From Keguizhuia sedimenti (GTDB taxonomy: Bacteria > Pseudomonadota > Gammaproteobacteria > Burkholderiales > Burkholderiaceae_D): DNA of 36,681 nt. The stretch is from assembly GCA_030715135.1 (NCBI GenBank), contig JAUYVH010000020.1, positions 1 through 36,681 on the forward strand. The letters run 5' to 3'. The translations under genes and the position numbers were made by a program. Below, in pieces: positions 16,208 through 24,293 of the stretch. Position 1 is the stretch's first letter, and the number at the start of each line of letters is the position of its first letter. The notes under the pieces were generated by a model. The model saw only the letters and a program-made list of their open reading frames with translations, did not search any database and was not told where the DNA came from.

Positions 16208-19200
16208 ATGTTTGAACGAATCATCCGCTTTGCCATTGATCAACGCTGGCTAGTTCTATTAATGGTGTTGGGTATGGCGGCCCTTGGCGTCTTTAGCTAC
16301 CAAAAGCTGCCCATTGATGCCGTGCCGGACATTACCAACGTACAGGTCCAAATCAACAGCAGCGCGCCCGGTTATTCGCCGCTGGAAGCTGAACAGCGTA
16401 TTACTTTTCCGATTGAAACGGTGATGGCCGGTTTGCCGCGCTTGCAGCAGACCCGGTCGATTTCGCGCTATGGTCTGTCACAAGTGACGGTGATTTTTAA
16501 GGAAGGCACCGATATCTATTTCGCACGCCAGCTTGTCAACGAGCGCATCCAGGAAGCCAAGGAACGATTGCCCGCAGGTGTGGTACCTGCGATGGGCCCA
16601 ATTTCCACTGGGCTGGGCGAAATCTACATGTGGACGGTGGAGGCCAAGCCAGGCGCAAAGAAGCCGGATGGCACACCCTACACGCCAACCGACTTGCGCG
16701 AAATCCAGGACTGGATTATCAAACCGCAGTTGCGCAATGTGCCGGGTGTCACGGAAATCAACACTATCGGTGGCAATGCCAAGGAGTTTCAAGTGGCGCC
16801 GTTTCCAGACAGGCTGCGTGCACACGGCTTGGCGCTGCAGGACCTCATCACGGCGCTGGAACGCAACAATAACAATGTCGGCGCAGGTTATATCGAAAAG
16901 CGTGGCGAACAGTATTTGATTCGCGCTCCTGGCCAAGTGTCAAACATCAATGATATTGCCAATATCGTTGTCAGTACCCGCCAAGGCGTGCCACTGCGCA
17001 TCGGCGATGTGGCCGAAGTTGCCATTGGTCGGGAACTGCGCACCGGCGCGGCGACTGAAAATGGTCGGGAGGTCGTGCTTGGCACCGTCTTCATGCTCAT
17101 GGGTGAAAACAGCCGGACCGTATCGGCCGCCGTTGATCAGAAAATGCAGGAAGTGAATAAGACGCTTCCTGAAGGCATCATCGCCAACCCCGTCTATAAC
17201 CGCACTGTTTTAGTTGACAAGGCAATCAACACCGTCAAGAAGAACTTGATTGAAGGCGCCCTGTTGGTAATCGCAATCCTGTTCCTTTTTCTGGGCAACA
17301 TTCGTGCCGCCATCATCACGGCCATGGTGATTCCCTTGTCCATGCTGTTTACCTTCACCGGAATGGTGACCAACAAGGTCAGCGCCAACCTGATGAGCCT
17401 GGGGGCACTGGATTTCGGGATCATTATCGATGGCGCGGTCGTGATTGTAGAAAACTGCGTGCGGCGACTCGCGCATGCTCAAGTTCACCATGGACGCCCA
17501 CTGACGCGTTCCGAGCGTTTCCATGAAGTGTTTGCCGCCTCAAAAGAAGCGCGCCGGCCACTGTTGTTTGGCCAATTGATCATCATGGTCGTGTACCTGC
17601 CGATCTTTGCCCTGTCCGGCGTGGAAGGCAAGATGTTCCATCCCATGGCTTTTACCGTCGTGGCCGCGTTAGTGGGTGCCATGATCTTGTCCATTACCTT
17701 CATACCCGCTGCAGTCGCCTTGTTCATCGGCAGTAAAGTAGGTGAAAAAGAAAACCGCATCATGGCTTGGGCAAAGCGGCGCTATGAACCGATGCTCAAT
17801 TGGTCATTAGCGAGCCGTGCTCTGGTATTGACCAGCGCAGGCGTGGCGGTGGTATTAAGCGGCTTACTGCTTACCCGCATGGGCAGCGAATTCATCCCCA
17901 GCTTGAATGAGGGTGACATTGCCTTGCATGCGCTGCGCATTCCCGGAACCAGCCTGACGCAGGCGATTGAAATGCAGACCGAGCTGGAACGCACCATCAA
18001 GGGATTTCCCGAAGTCGACAAGATCTTTGCCAAGATTGGCACAGCCGAAATTGCAACCGACCCCATGCCGCCCAATGTGGCCGACAACTTTGTCATGCTA
18101 AAACCGCAATCAGAGTGGCCAGACCCAAATCGCACCAAAGCAGATTTAGTGGCTGCCATGCAGGAAGCGGTGGCCAAAGTGCCTGGCAACAACTACGAGT
18201 TCACGCAACCGATCCAGATGCGGTTCAATGAATTGATTTCCGGCGTGCGAAGTGATGTGGCAGTGAAAATATTTGGTGACGACATGGAGGTCATGAACCA
18301 GACAGCCGACCAGATCTCCGACGTTCTCACCGGTGTTGCGGGTGCAGCAGACGTGAAAGTTGAGCAAACCACAGGGCTGCCCATGCTGACGGTAAAAATT
18401 GATCGCGACAAGGCAGCTCGCCTTGGGGTCAATGTAGGCGATATTCAGGATGCGCTGTCGATTGCGGTAGGAGGTCGTGAGTCGGGGGTACTGTTCGAGG
18501 GAGACCGACGGTTCGATATTATCGTGCGCATGCCGGATCAGTTGCGAAGCGATACGGAGTCCATCAAGCAAATTCCCATTCGCCTGGGCAATAGCGACAG
18601 TGCAGATAATGGCCGCGCAACCTATATACAGCTGGGTGACGTTGCCACCTTAGAACAAGCGCCGGGACCGAACCAGATCAGCCGCGAAAACGGCAAGCGG
18701 CTTGTGATTGTGACTGCCAACGTACGCGGCAGGGATATTGGTTCGTTTGTGGCGGATGCGCAGCAAAAAGTAGCGCAGGCTGTGAAGGTCCCGACTGGAT
18801 ACTGGATTAGCTGGGGTGGCACCTTCGAGCAACTGCAGTCTGCCTCGCAACGCCTGCAAATCGTGGTGCCGCTTGCCTTGTTGTTGGTATTCATGCTCCT
18901 GTTTGCCATGTTCGGCAACATCAAGGATGGATTGCTTGTCTTTACCGGCGTGCCTTTTGCCTTAACGGGCGGAATCGTGGCGTTGTGGCTGCGCGATATT
19001 CCGCTATCGATTTCCGCAGGCGTGGGATTCATTGCCTTGTCAGGCGTAGCCGTACTGAATGGCTTGGTGATGATTGCTTTCATCCGCAGTTTGCGTGAAG
19101 AAGGACGCACATTGAACGAAGCCATCCATGAAGGCGCCTTGACCCGCCTGCGGCCAGTCTTGATGACGGCACTAGTCGCTTCGCTGGGCTTTGTGCCAAT

Positions 19201-19402
19201 GGCCATTGCAACCGGCACCGGCGCCGAAGTGCAGCGTCCGCTGGCCACTGTGGTCATTGGCGGCATTCTGTCGTCCACCATCCTCACTCTCCTGGTATTG
19301 CCGCTGTTGTACCAGATGGCGCACCGGCGTGATGAAGAGGTAGACGATATGCCCGGCACCCGAGCAGCGTGGGTCAAGCGGCTTGCATTCTGGAAGAGGT
19401 GA
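16208..19402 (+). CDS. czcA: heavy-metal RND transporter CzcA
   Basis: 1064 residues, the standard length. Twelve membrane segments and two large periplasmic loops. The proton-relay motif in the fourth segment is intact, LDFGIIIDGAVVIVENC with Asp402, Asp408 and Glu415, exactly as in HME-1 (Zn/Co/Cd) pumps. The N-terminus (MFERIIRFAIDQRWLVLLMV, then LPIDAVPDITNVQVQI) and the GEIYMWTV segment are characteristic. A trimeric proton antiporter, it takes metals from the periplasm or cytoplasm and sends them through CzcC. AAGGA precedes the ATG. czcD starts 27 bases after its stop. Confidence 0.96.
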   Translation: MFERIIRFAIDQRWLVLLMVLGMAALGVFSYQKLPIDAVPDITNVQVQINSSAPGYSPLEAEQRITFPIETVMAGLPRLQQTRSISRYGLSQVTVIFKEGTDIYFARQLVNERIQEAKERLPAGVVPAMGPISTGLGEIYMWTVEAKPGAKKPDGTPYTPTDLREIQDWIIKPQLRNVPGVTEINTIGGNAKEFQVAPFPDRLRAHGLALQDLITALERNNNNVGAGYIEKRGEQYLIRAPGQVSNINDIANIVVSTRQGVPLRIGDVAEVAIGRELRTGAATENGREVVLGTVFMLMGENSRTVSAAVDQKMQEVNKTLPEGIIANPVYNRTVLVDKAINTVKKNLIEGALLVIAILFLFLGNIRAAIITAMVIPLSMLFTFTGMVTNKVSANLMSLGALDFGIIIDGAVVIVENCVRRLAHAQVHHGRPLTRSERFHEVFAASKEARRPLLFGQLIIMVVYLPIFALSGVEGKMFHPMAFTVVAALVGAMILSITFIPAAVALFIGSKVGEKENRIMAWAKRRYEPMLNWSLASRALVLTSAGVAVVLSGLLLTRMGSEFIPSLNEGDIALHALRIPGTSLTQAIEMQTELERTIKGFPEVDKIFAKIGTAEIATDPMPPNVADNFVMLKPQSEWPDPNRTKADLVAAMQEAVAKVPGNNYEFTQPIQMRFNELISGVRSDVAVKIFGDDMEVMNQTADQISDVLTGVAGAADVKVEQTTGLPMLTVKIDRDKAARLGVNVGDIQDALSIAVGGRESGVLFEGDRRFDIIVRMPDQLRSDTESIKQIPIRLGNSDSADNGRATYIQLGDVATLEQAPGPNQISRENGKRLVIVTANVRGRDIGSFVADAQQKVAQAVKVPTGYWISWGGTFEQLQSASQRLQIVVPLALLLVFMLLFAMFGNIKDGLLVFTGVPFALTGGIVALWLRDIPLSISAGVGFIALSGVAVLNGLVMIAFIRSLREEGRTLNEAIHEGALTRLRPVLMTALVASLGFVPMAIATGTGAEVQRPLATVVIGGILSSTILTLLVLPLLYQMAHRRDEEVDDMPGTRAAWVKRLAFWKR

Positions 19403-19429
19403 ATAGGCTAATTGACTAACAGGAGGCTA

Positions 19430-20374
19430 ATGATGGCAGCTGGACATTCGCATGTAAAACCAGGACAAGGCAACGAACGCGCGCTGTGGATTGCCTTGCT
19501 GCTGACGTCCACCTTTCTGGTGGCCGAAGTGGTGGGCGGCATTTTAACCGCGAGCCTGGCGCTGATCTCAGATGCCGCACACATGTTCACCGACACCGCG
19601 GCGCTGGCCATTTCGCTGGTAGCGATTCGCATTGGCAAGCGTCCGGCGGACACGCGCCGCACGTTCGGTTACTACCGCTTTGAAATATTGGCGGCAGCGG
19701 TAAATGCGATTTTGCTGTTCTTAGTCGCGATTTATATCCTGTTCGAAGCGTACCAGCGCCTGAAAAATCCGCCCGAGATCGAGTCGATGGGCATGCTGGT
19801 GGTGGCTACGCTGGGACTGGTGGTAAACCTGATTTCGATGCGGCTTTTATCGAGTGGAAAAAATGAAAGCTTGAACGTCAAGGGCGCGTATTTGGAAGTC
19901 TGGAGCGACATGCTGGGATCCATCGGCGTAATCCTGGGCGCCTTGATCATCCGTTTCACCGGCTGGAGCTGGGTTGATTCTGCCATTGCAGTGGCCATTG
20001 GCCTATGGGTCTTGCCGCGCACCTGGACGCTGTTAAAAACCAGCATGAACGTTTTGCTCGAAGGCGTACCCGAAGGCATCGGTCTGGCTGAAGTGGAACA
20101 GGCGATCGCTGACGTGCCAGGCATCACGTGCGTGCACGAATTGCATGTCTGGGCCATCACCAGCGGCAAGACGAGCTTGACCGTCCATGCCGTGTGCACG
20201 GGCGATACGCCCAATTATCCGCAGACATTGAAAGCCATCCGTTCCATGCTGGCAGACCGGTTCGATATCCACCACGCCACCGTGCAATTGGAAGACCATC
20301 CCTGCGAGCAGGCGACCGACCTGCATACGTTCGAACCGGCCTCTCAGTTGGCCCCCGGCGCGCATCGGCATTGA
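19430..20374 (+). CDS. czcD: cation diffusion facilitator CzcD
   Basis: 314 residues from the ATG at 19430, or 313 from 19433; an AGGAGG box at 19421-19426 fits either and excludes the earlier start at 19412. Six membrane segments; the zinc site is visible as ISDAAHMFTDTAAL in segment 2 and YLEVWSDMLGSIGV in segment 5 (His of HxxxD replaced by Glu-Val-Trp-Ser-Asp, as in CzcD). The cytoplasmic domain (GITCVHELHVWAITSGKTSL) and a His-containing tail (ASQLAPGAHRH) follow. It exports Zn, Co or Cd to the periplasm, feeding CzcCBA, and in other species also damps czc induction. Last gene of the czc operon. Confidence 0.93.
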   Translation: MMAAGHSHVKPGQGNERALWIALLLTSTFLVAEVVGGILTASLALISDAAHMFTDTAALAISLVAIRIGKRPADTRRTFGYYRFEILAAAVNAILLFLVAIYILFEAYQRLKNPPEIESMGMLVVATLGLVVNLISMRLLSSGKNESLNVKGAYLEVWSDMLGSIGVILGALIIRFTGWSWVDSAIAVAIGLWVLPRTWTLLKTSMNVLLEGVPEGIGLAEVEQAIADVPGITCVHELHVWAITSGKTSLTVHAVCTGDTPNYPQTLKAIRSMLADRFDIHHATVQLEDHPCEQATDLHTFEPASQLAPGAHRH

Positions 20375-20442
20375 CCATTGCGTGGCCACGATCAACCCGG
20401 ATGACATGCACTGATTCCATCTCTTTTTGAAAGGAAAATCTC

Positions 20443-20655
20443 ATGAAAGCATCTATCGCCCTTGCACTGGGCACGACGTTTTTGGCCGGTTGCGCAACCC
20501 CTGCCCAGCAGGCCGCCCGATTCGAGCAGAATTTCGAGTACCGGGTACAGACGTATGGCGCTTCCTGCGAAAAAATCGGCTTCAAACGCGACACCGATCC
20601 CTGGCGGCATTGCGTCATGACGGCGTCACCCTACCAGCATACGTCGCATCATTAA
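20443..20655 (+). CDS. small lipoprotein, function unknown
   Basis: 70 residues with a lipoprotein signal (MKASIALALGTTFLAGCATP; the FLAGC lipobox puts the acylated Cys at 16). The short mature part has two cysteines (ASCEKIGF, RHCVMTA) and a His-rich end (QHTSHH), so a metal-binding or disulfide role is possible. A strong GAAAGGA box precedes the ATG. Found 68 bases after czcD on the same strand. The pattern FEYRVQTYGASCEKIGFKRD is shared by small lipoproteins of unknown role in Burkholderiales, as far as I recall. Confidence 0.75.
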   Translation: MKASIALALGTTFLAGCATPAQQAARFEQNFEYRVQTYGASCEKIGFKRDTDPWRHCVMTASPYQHTSHH

Positions 20656-20756
20656 TAACGCGCTGCTTGCAAAAACAAGTGCAGTGTTAATTCAGCCACT
20701 GCAATTGCATAAAAAGCCGCTTTTACCGATTACTTTCCCCTCTTGAAAGGAAAATT

Positions 20757-21188
20757 ATGAACACACGTAAAACCATGATGGCCATTGCAGCGAGCATCAT
20801 TGCCGTGTCCGCCAGCTCCTACGCCGCAGACGACCACGAGGGGCATAACCACGGCAAGAAGACCGGCGCGGCGCATCAGGACGAGGCCAAGCCAATGCAG
20901 GGCGGCGTCGTGGCCGTTGCCCAGGATATTCAGTATGAACTGGTTGCCAAGCCCACGAGCTTGGAACTGTACGTGTCCGACCATGGCAAGCCGGTTGAGG
21001 TGAAAAATGCCTCGGCAACGGTGACCTTGCTCTCCGCGTCAGGCAAGGAAGAAGCCAAGCTTGCCCCCGTTGGCGGCAACAAGCTGGCCGTGGCGGGCGA
21101 CTTCAAAGTCGGCGCGGGCACGAAGGCAATGGCTGTGGTAACCATGCCCGGTCAAAGCGCAATCAATGTGCGTTTCGCACTGAAGTAA
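20757..21188 (+). CDS. periplasmic His-rich metal-binding protein
   Basis: 143 residues. Signal peptide (TMMAIAASIIAVSASSYAAD, cleavage near 24), a His-rich segment DDHEGHNHGKKTGAAH and then a beta-sandwich-like domain (PMQGGVVAVAQDIQYELVAK; LELYVSDHGKPVEVKNASAT). The latter resembles the small GG-domain of long CzcB adaptors (compare GPHGGKLFTENGYGVEVTIF in the CzcB here), so it may be a free-standing relative that carries metal to the pump. Good GAAAGGA box. A hairpin terminator candidate lies just after its stop. The link with CzcB is my inference. Confidence 0.75.
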   Translation: MNTRKTMMAIAASIIAVSASSYAADDHEGHNHGKKTGAAHQDEAKPMQGGVVAVAQDIQYELVAKPTSLELYVSDHGKPVEVKNASATVTLLSASGKEEAKLAPVGGNKLAVAGDFKVGAGTKAMAVVTMPGQSAINVRFALK

Positions 21189-21199
21189 TACGGATGGAC

Positions 21200-21237
21200 A
21201 AGGGTTCGGGGCAGCTACGCGGCGCAGAACCCTTTTC
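21200..21237 (+). terminator. probable Rho-independent terminator
   Basis: AAGGGTTC (21200-21207) pairs exactly with GAACCCTT (21227-21234) and is followed by a short T run. The stem begins 12 bases after the stop of the His-rich gene and probably ends the transcript that includes the two small genes, and perhaps czc. Confidence 0.55.
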
Positions 21238-21333
21238 AAAAGCCATGCCAGCCATGTTTCAAGTGATGACCTATTTTTCTACTTTGCCAGGGTGGCTCGC
21301 GACAGCCCGACTGATGCAAGCCGGAGGGTGTCG

Positions 21334-21888
21334 ATGAGTCCCCGTTGCCTGTGTACTGTGCTGGTTGCTTTCCTGTCAGCTTGCCAAAGTCTGGATCCGG
21401 CTGCGCCGTTCACGTGCGGGCCACCGGCACGACAAGCGCAATGCGTCACCGTGATAATGGCTAGCCGCAGCGACGATGCCCTGGCCAAGCAATTTGCGCC
21501 AGCGCCACATGACAAAGCCCGGCTGTATATCGTGCGCCCGTACACCATTGAACCGACGATCAAGACCGAAGTGGCAATGGATGGCAACGCCTTCGCCGAG
21601 CTGGCGCCGCGAACGTACCTGATGCTCGACATTGCGCCCGGCGGGCATCGTCTGCAAATGCGCACGAACGCTCTCTCGGACGCCACCATGGAGTTTTCAG
21701 CGGGGCAGACCTATTTTATCGCGCACGACCTGACCATATTTTTCAATACCGTCGTTGCAACGATTAAGGTACTCGATCCAGCCACCGGCCAGCGGTTGGT
21801 GCGCAGCAGCCAACGCGCAGCCTTGCCCAATCTGCCTGACGCATCCGCCGCCAGCCAAGAGGAGGCGTTTTATGCCAATGACCGGTAG
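21334..21888 (+). CDS. DUF2846-like lipoprotein
   Basis: 184 residues from the ATG at 21334, supported by GGAGGG; an upstream ATG at 21292 has no such box. Lipoprotein signal ([16 protein letters not shown] with lipobox LSAC). The mature part ([48 protein letters not shown]) has the small beta-domain pattern of DUF2846, a family of outer-membrane-anchored proteins of unknown function. Its end overlaps the next gene by 17 bases, so the two are likely translated together. Confidence 0.8.
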   Translation: MSPRCLCTVLVAFLSACQSLDPAAPFTCGPPARQAQCVTVIMASRSDDALAKQFAPAPHDKARLYIVRPYTIEPTIKTEVAMDGNAFAELAPRTYLMLDIAPGGHRLQMRTNALSDATMEFSAGQTYFIAHDLTIFFNTVVATIKVLDPATGQRLVRSSQRAALPNLPDASAASQEEAFYANDR

Positions 21889-22426
21889 AAACGATCCTTG
21901 CCCGTGCGGCAGCGGCAAAAAATACAAGAAATGCTGTGGTCAGGTTGTGCCGATTGTGCCCGCTGTTCGCGTGACGCCGGTCCGAGAGCGCCAATGCGGC
22001 GACTGCACGGCCTGCTGCGATGGGTGGCTGCGCGCCACCATTTACGGGCATGAGATGAAGCCAGGCACCCCGTGCCATTTTGTGCGCGAAGGCAGTTGCA
22101 GCATTTACGACCAGCGCCCGGTGACGCCGTGCCGTCAGTTCATGTGCGGCTGGATCCTACCCAACAGTCCATTTCCGGAAATATTCAAACCGACCCGAAG
22201 CGGCGTGATTCTTTTGCCGATCAAGTGGCGTGGCCAAATAGCCTATCGGTTGGTCTCTGCTGGACGCGACCCCGATGGGGCCATGCTGGAATGGATGATG
22301 CATTTTAGCCAGCGGACCGGCATTCCTTATTTTTATGAAGAGAAAGGCGAGACATTGGGTTATGGCTCCCATGCTTTTCTGGAAGATATGATACAACGCG
22401 CGGCGCGCGGGGAGCCGTTATGGTGA
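21872..22426 (+). CDS. SEC-C motif plus YkgJ-type cysteine-cluster protein
   Basis: 184 residues from the ATG at 21872 (AGAGGAGG box). It opens with a SEC-C zinc-binding motif, [20 protein letters not shown], then a YkgJ-like cysteine cluster: [40 protein letters not shown] and [12 protein letters not shown]. Many cysteines should hold zinc or an Fe-S cluster in the cytoplasm. The remaining C-terminus is unremarkable. It overlaps the preceding lipoprotein gene. Function not established for this family; the metal-binding chemistry fits the neighbourhood, but SEC-C proteins are common elsewhere. The much earlier ATG at 21755 lies inside the preceding gene and is not used. Confidence 0.85.
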   Translation: MPMTGRNDPCPCGSGKKYKKCCGQVVPIVPAVRVTPVRERQCGDCTACCDGWLRATIYGHEMKPGTPCHFVREGSCSIYDQRPVTPCRQFMCGWILPNSPFPEIFKPTRSGVILLPIKWRGQIAYRLVSAGRDPDGAMLEWMMHFSQRTGIPYFYEEKGETLGYGSHAFLEDMIQRAARGEPLW

Positions 22427-22525
22427 CGGCGCGGCATGGCGTGCGTGGTCGGCGTGTGCAGCATGCAGGCTTTTTGAACCGCAACCTGACGCTTGACTGG
22501 AGGGGGTTTCATTTGGGGGGCAACC

Positions 22526-22723
22526 ATGCGTTTTGGTAGAGCCTACATGCCGGAGAATGTATTCAACGTCGTGTTGATTGGATCTTTCATCATGGCAGGA
22601 ATCATCTTACTGGCCCTTTATCTGCTAAGCCGCCCCATCAAAAAGCCGCCCCGAAAAAAGCCGCCGAACCAACGCCCCGAGCACAAAAGCCCCGCCAAAA
22701 GTAAAAGAAAACGGCGCAAATAA
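22526..22723 (+). CDS. small single-pass membrane protein with basic tail
   Basis: 65 residues from the ATG at 22526 (G-rich box just before). One membrane helix (VVLIGSFIMAGIILLALYLL) is followed by a strongly basic, proline-rich tail (PPRKKPPNQRPEHKSPAKSK). No family recognised. It might be a real small inner-membrane protein, but the evidence is a helix, a ribosome-binding site and its place in a same-strand run of genes. Confidence 0.5.
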   Translation: MRFGRAYMPENVFNVVLIGSFIMAGIILLALYLLSRPIKKPPRKKPPNQRPEHKSPAKSKRKRRK

Positions 22724-22770
22724 GCGCAAGGATGCCCTGTCACAGGGTTTTGTATGACGAAAGGACCAAC

Positions 22771-23520
22771 ATGCCTAACATAGACACACTCTTCACCGAT
22801 GAGTCCAAAACGATCGACGACTTCAATTTCGATGAAACCACCGCGGCCGTCTTTGACGACATGCTCGACCGCAGCATCCCGCACTACCGCGAACTGCAAA
22901 GGATGATGGGTGAAATCGCCGCTGAATTTAGCCAGCCCAATACCGCGGTCTATGACTTGGGCTGCTCAACCGGCATCACGCTCGACACTATCCGGCACGC
23001 CATTGGCGCAACCGGCAAGCCGGTCCAACTAGTCGGGCTGGATTATTCCGAGCCAATGCTCGACCGGGCCAGAGAACGCTTTGCTGCGCTGCCTGACAAG
23101 GAACGTCCGGTATTGGCACTGGCCGACCTGAATCACGGGTGCGCGATTCAGAACGCCTCGGTGGTGGTCTTGAATTTGACGCTGCAGTTCATCCGTCCGC
23201 TTTATCGGGACCGCTTGATCCGCCAGATTGCCGACGGCTTGGACGACAATGGCTGCCTGATCCTGGTGGAAAAAGTATTAAGTAGCGACTCGTTCTTGAA
23301 TCGCCTGTTCATCAAGCTGTATTACGACATGAAACGGCGCAATGGTTATTCGGATACGGAAATTTCAAGAAAGCGCGAAGCGCTGGAAAACGTCTTGATT
23401 CCGTATCGCATAGAAGAAAATGTTGAGCTGTTAACCCGCAATGGTTTTGCCGCGGCCGACACGTTTTTCAAGTGGTACAACTTTGCCGGCATCGTGGCCG
23501 TAAAAAAGGCCAACCAATGA
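22771..23520 (+). CDS. CmoA-like carboxy-S-adenosyl-methionine synthase
   Basis: 249 residues from the ATG at 22771 (AAAGGA box), the same length as E. coli CmoA. Class I methyltransferase fold: SAM motif VYDLGCSTGITLDTI, then VGLDYSEPMLDRARER. CmoA landmarks follow: AVFDDMLDRSIPHYRELQRM near the start, and KRRNGYSDTEISRKREALEN plus WYNFAGIVAVKK at the end, where CmoA binds the carboxyl group. CmoA turns SAM and prephenate into carboxy-SAM, used by CmoB to modify wobble uridine in tRNA. No cmoB is present, and a metal island is not its usual home, so this may be a paralogue acting with the next gene. The next gene starts inside its stop codon (ATGA). Confidence 0.82.
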   Translation: MPNIDTLFTDESKTIDDFNFDETTAAVFDDMLDRSIPHYRELQRMMGEIAAEFSQPNTAVYDLGCSTGITLDTIRHAIGATGKPVQLVGLDYSEPMLDRARERFAALPDKERPVLALADLNHGCAIQNASVVVLNLTLQFIRPLYRDRLIRQIADGLDDNGCLILVEKVLSSDSFLNRLFIKLYYDMKRRNGYSDTEISRKREALENVLIPYRIEENVELLTRNGFAAADTFFKWYNFAGIVAVKKANQ

Positions 23521-24236
23521 TGGTCGCCATCGGCAACTTCCTTTTCCGGTACCGCAATCTCTTGGGTCCCTTGGTTTTCTTCCTGGCCCTGGTGTTCGGC
23601 CAACCGCGTTACCCGCTAGGTAGCCCAGAACTCAATGTGGTATTCGATCTGGCGGGCGTGGTCATCGCCTACACGGGACTGGGCCTGCGCATCTTGACCA
23701 TTGGCTATGAATATATCGAGCGCGGCGGCAAACACCGCCAGGTGTATGCCAGCAAACTGGTACAAGGCGGCGTCTTTGCCCATTGCCGCAATCCCCTGTA
23801 TGTAGGCAACCTTCTGATCGCGCTGGGGCTGGCGCTGGTGATCCATTCCGCCCTGTTCTATCTGTTGGTCTTGCCCTTCATTGCCTTTACCTATGTCGCC
23901 ATCGTGGCGGCCGAAGAAGCCTTCCTCGCCAGGAAGTTCGGCGATGAATACCGGGACTATTGCCGGCATGTGAATCGCTGGTGGCCGAACTGGGCCAACT
24001 GGGCAGATTCCATCCGCGGCATGCAGTTCAACTGGAAGCGGGTCGTGGTCAAGGAATACAACACGGCCTTTCTGTTGATCCTAGCGTTTGCCTTGATGAA
24101 GCTGTGGAGCGAATACCAGTTGATTGGAAGCGATGCCTTGCCGTCTGTGCGGCAGTTAATTGGCGGGATCGGGGTCTGGCTAGGGCTGTACCTGTTGGTG
24201 CGCAGCTTGAAGAAATACGGCGTGCTCAAAGCTTAG
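23517..24236 (+). CDS. ICMT/PEMT-family membrane methyltransferase (CzcN-like)
   Basis: 239 residues from ATG at 23517, overlapping the CmoA-like stop by four bases (ATGA). Several membrane helices and the SAM-binding signature of isoprenylcysteine/phospholipid methyltransferases: GVFAHCRNPLYVGNLLIALG, then AAEEAFLARKFGDEYRDYCR. CzcN of Cupriavidus metallidurans belongs to this family and accompanies the czc genes, so this is the likely counterpart, though I cannot align them here. Bacterial members methylate lipids or small molecules in the membrane; the substrate is unknown. Coupling with the SAM-dependent enzyme before it suggests linked reactions. Confidence 0.8.
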   Translation: MMVAIGNFLFRYRNLLGPLVFFLALVFGQPRYPLGSPELNVVFDLAGVVIAYTGLGLRILTIGYEYIERGGKHRQVYASKLVQGGVFAHCRNPLYVGNLLIALGLALVIHSALFYLLVLPFIAFTYVAIVAAEEAFLARKFGDEYRDYCRHVNRWWPNWANWADSIRGMQFNWKRVVVKEYNTAFLLILAFALMKLWSEYQLIGSDALPSVRQLIGGIGVWLGLYLLVRSLKKYGVLKA

Positions 24237-24293
24237 CGGCAAGCCTGGTCCGATACGCAAAACCGAAGTAATGTTGTGAAATAGCTAGTTAAG

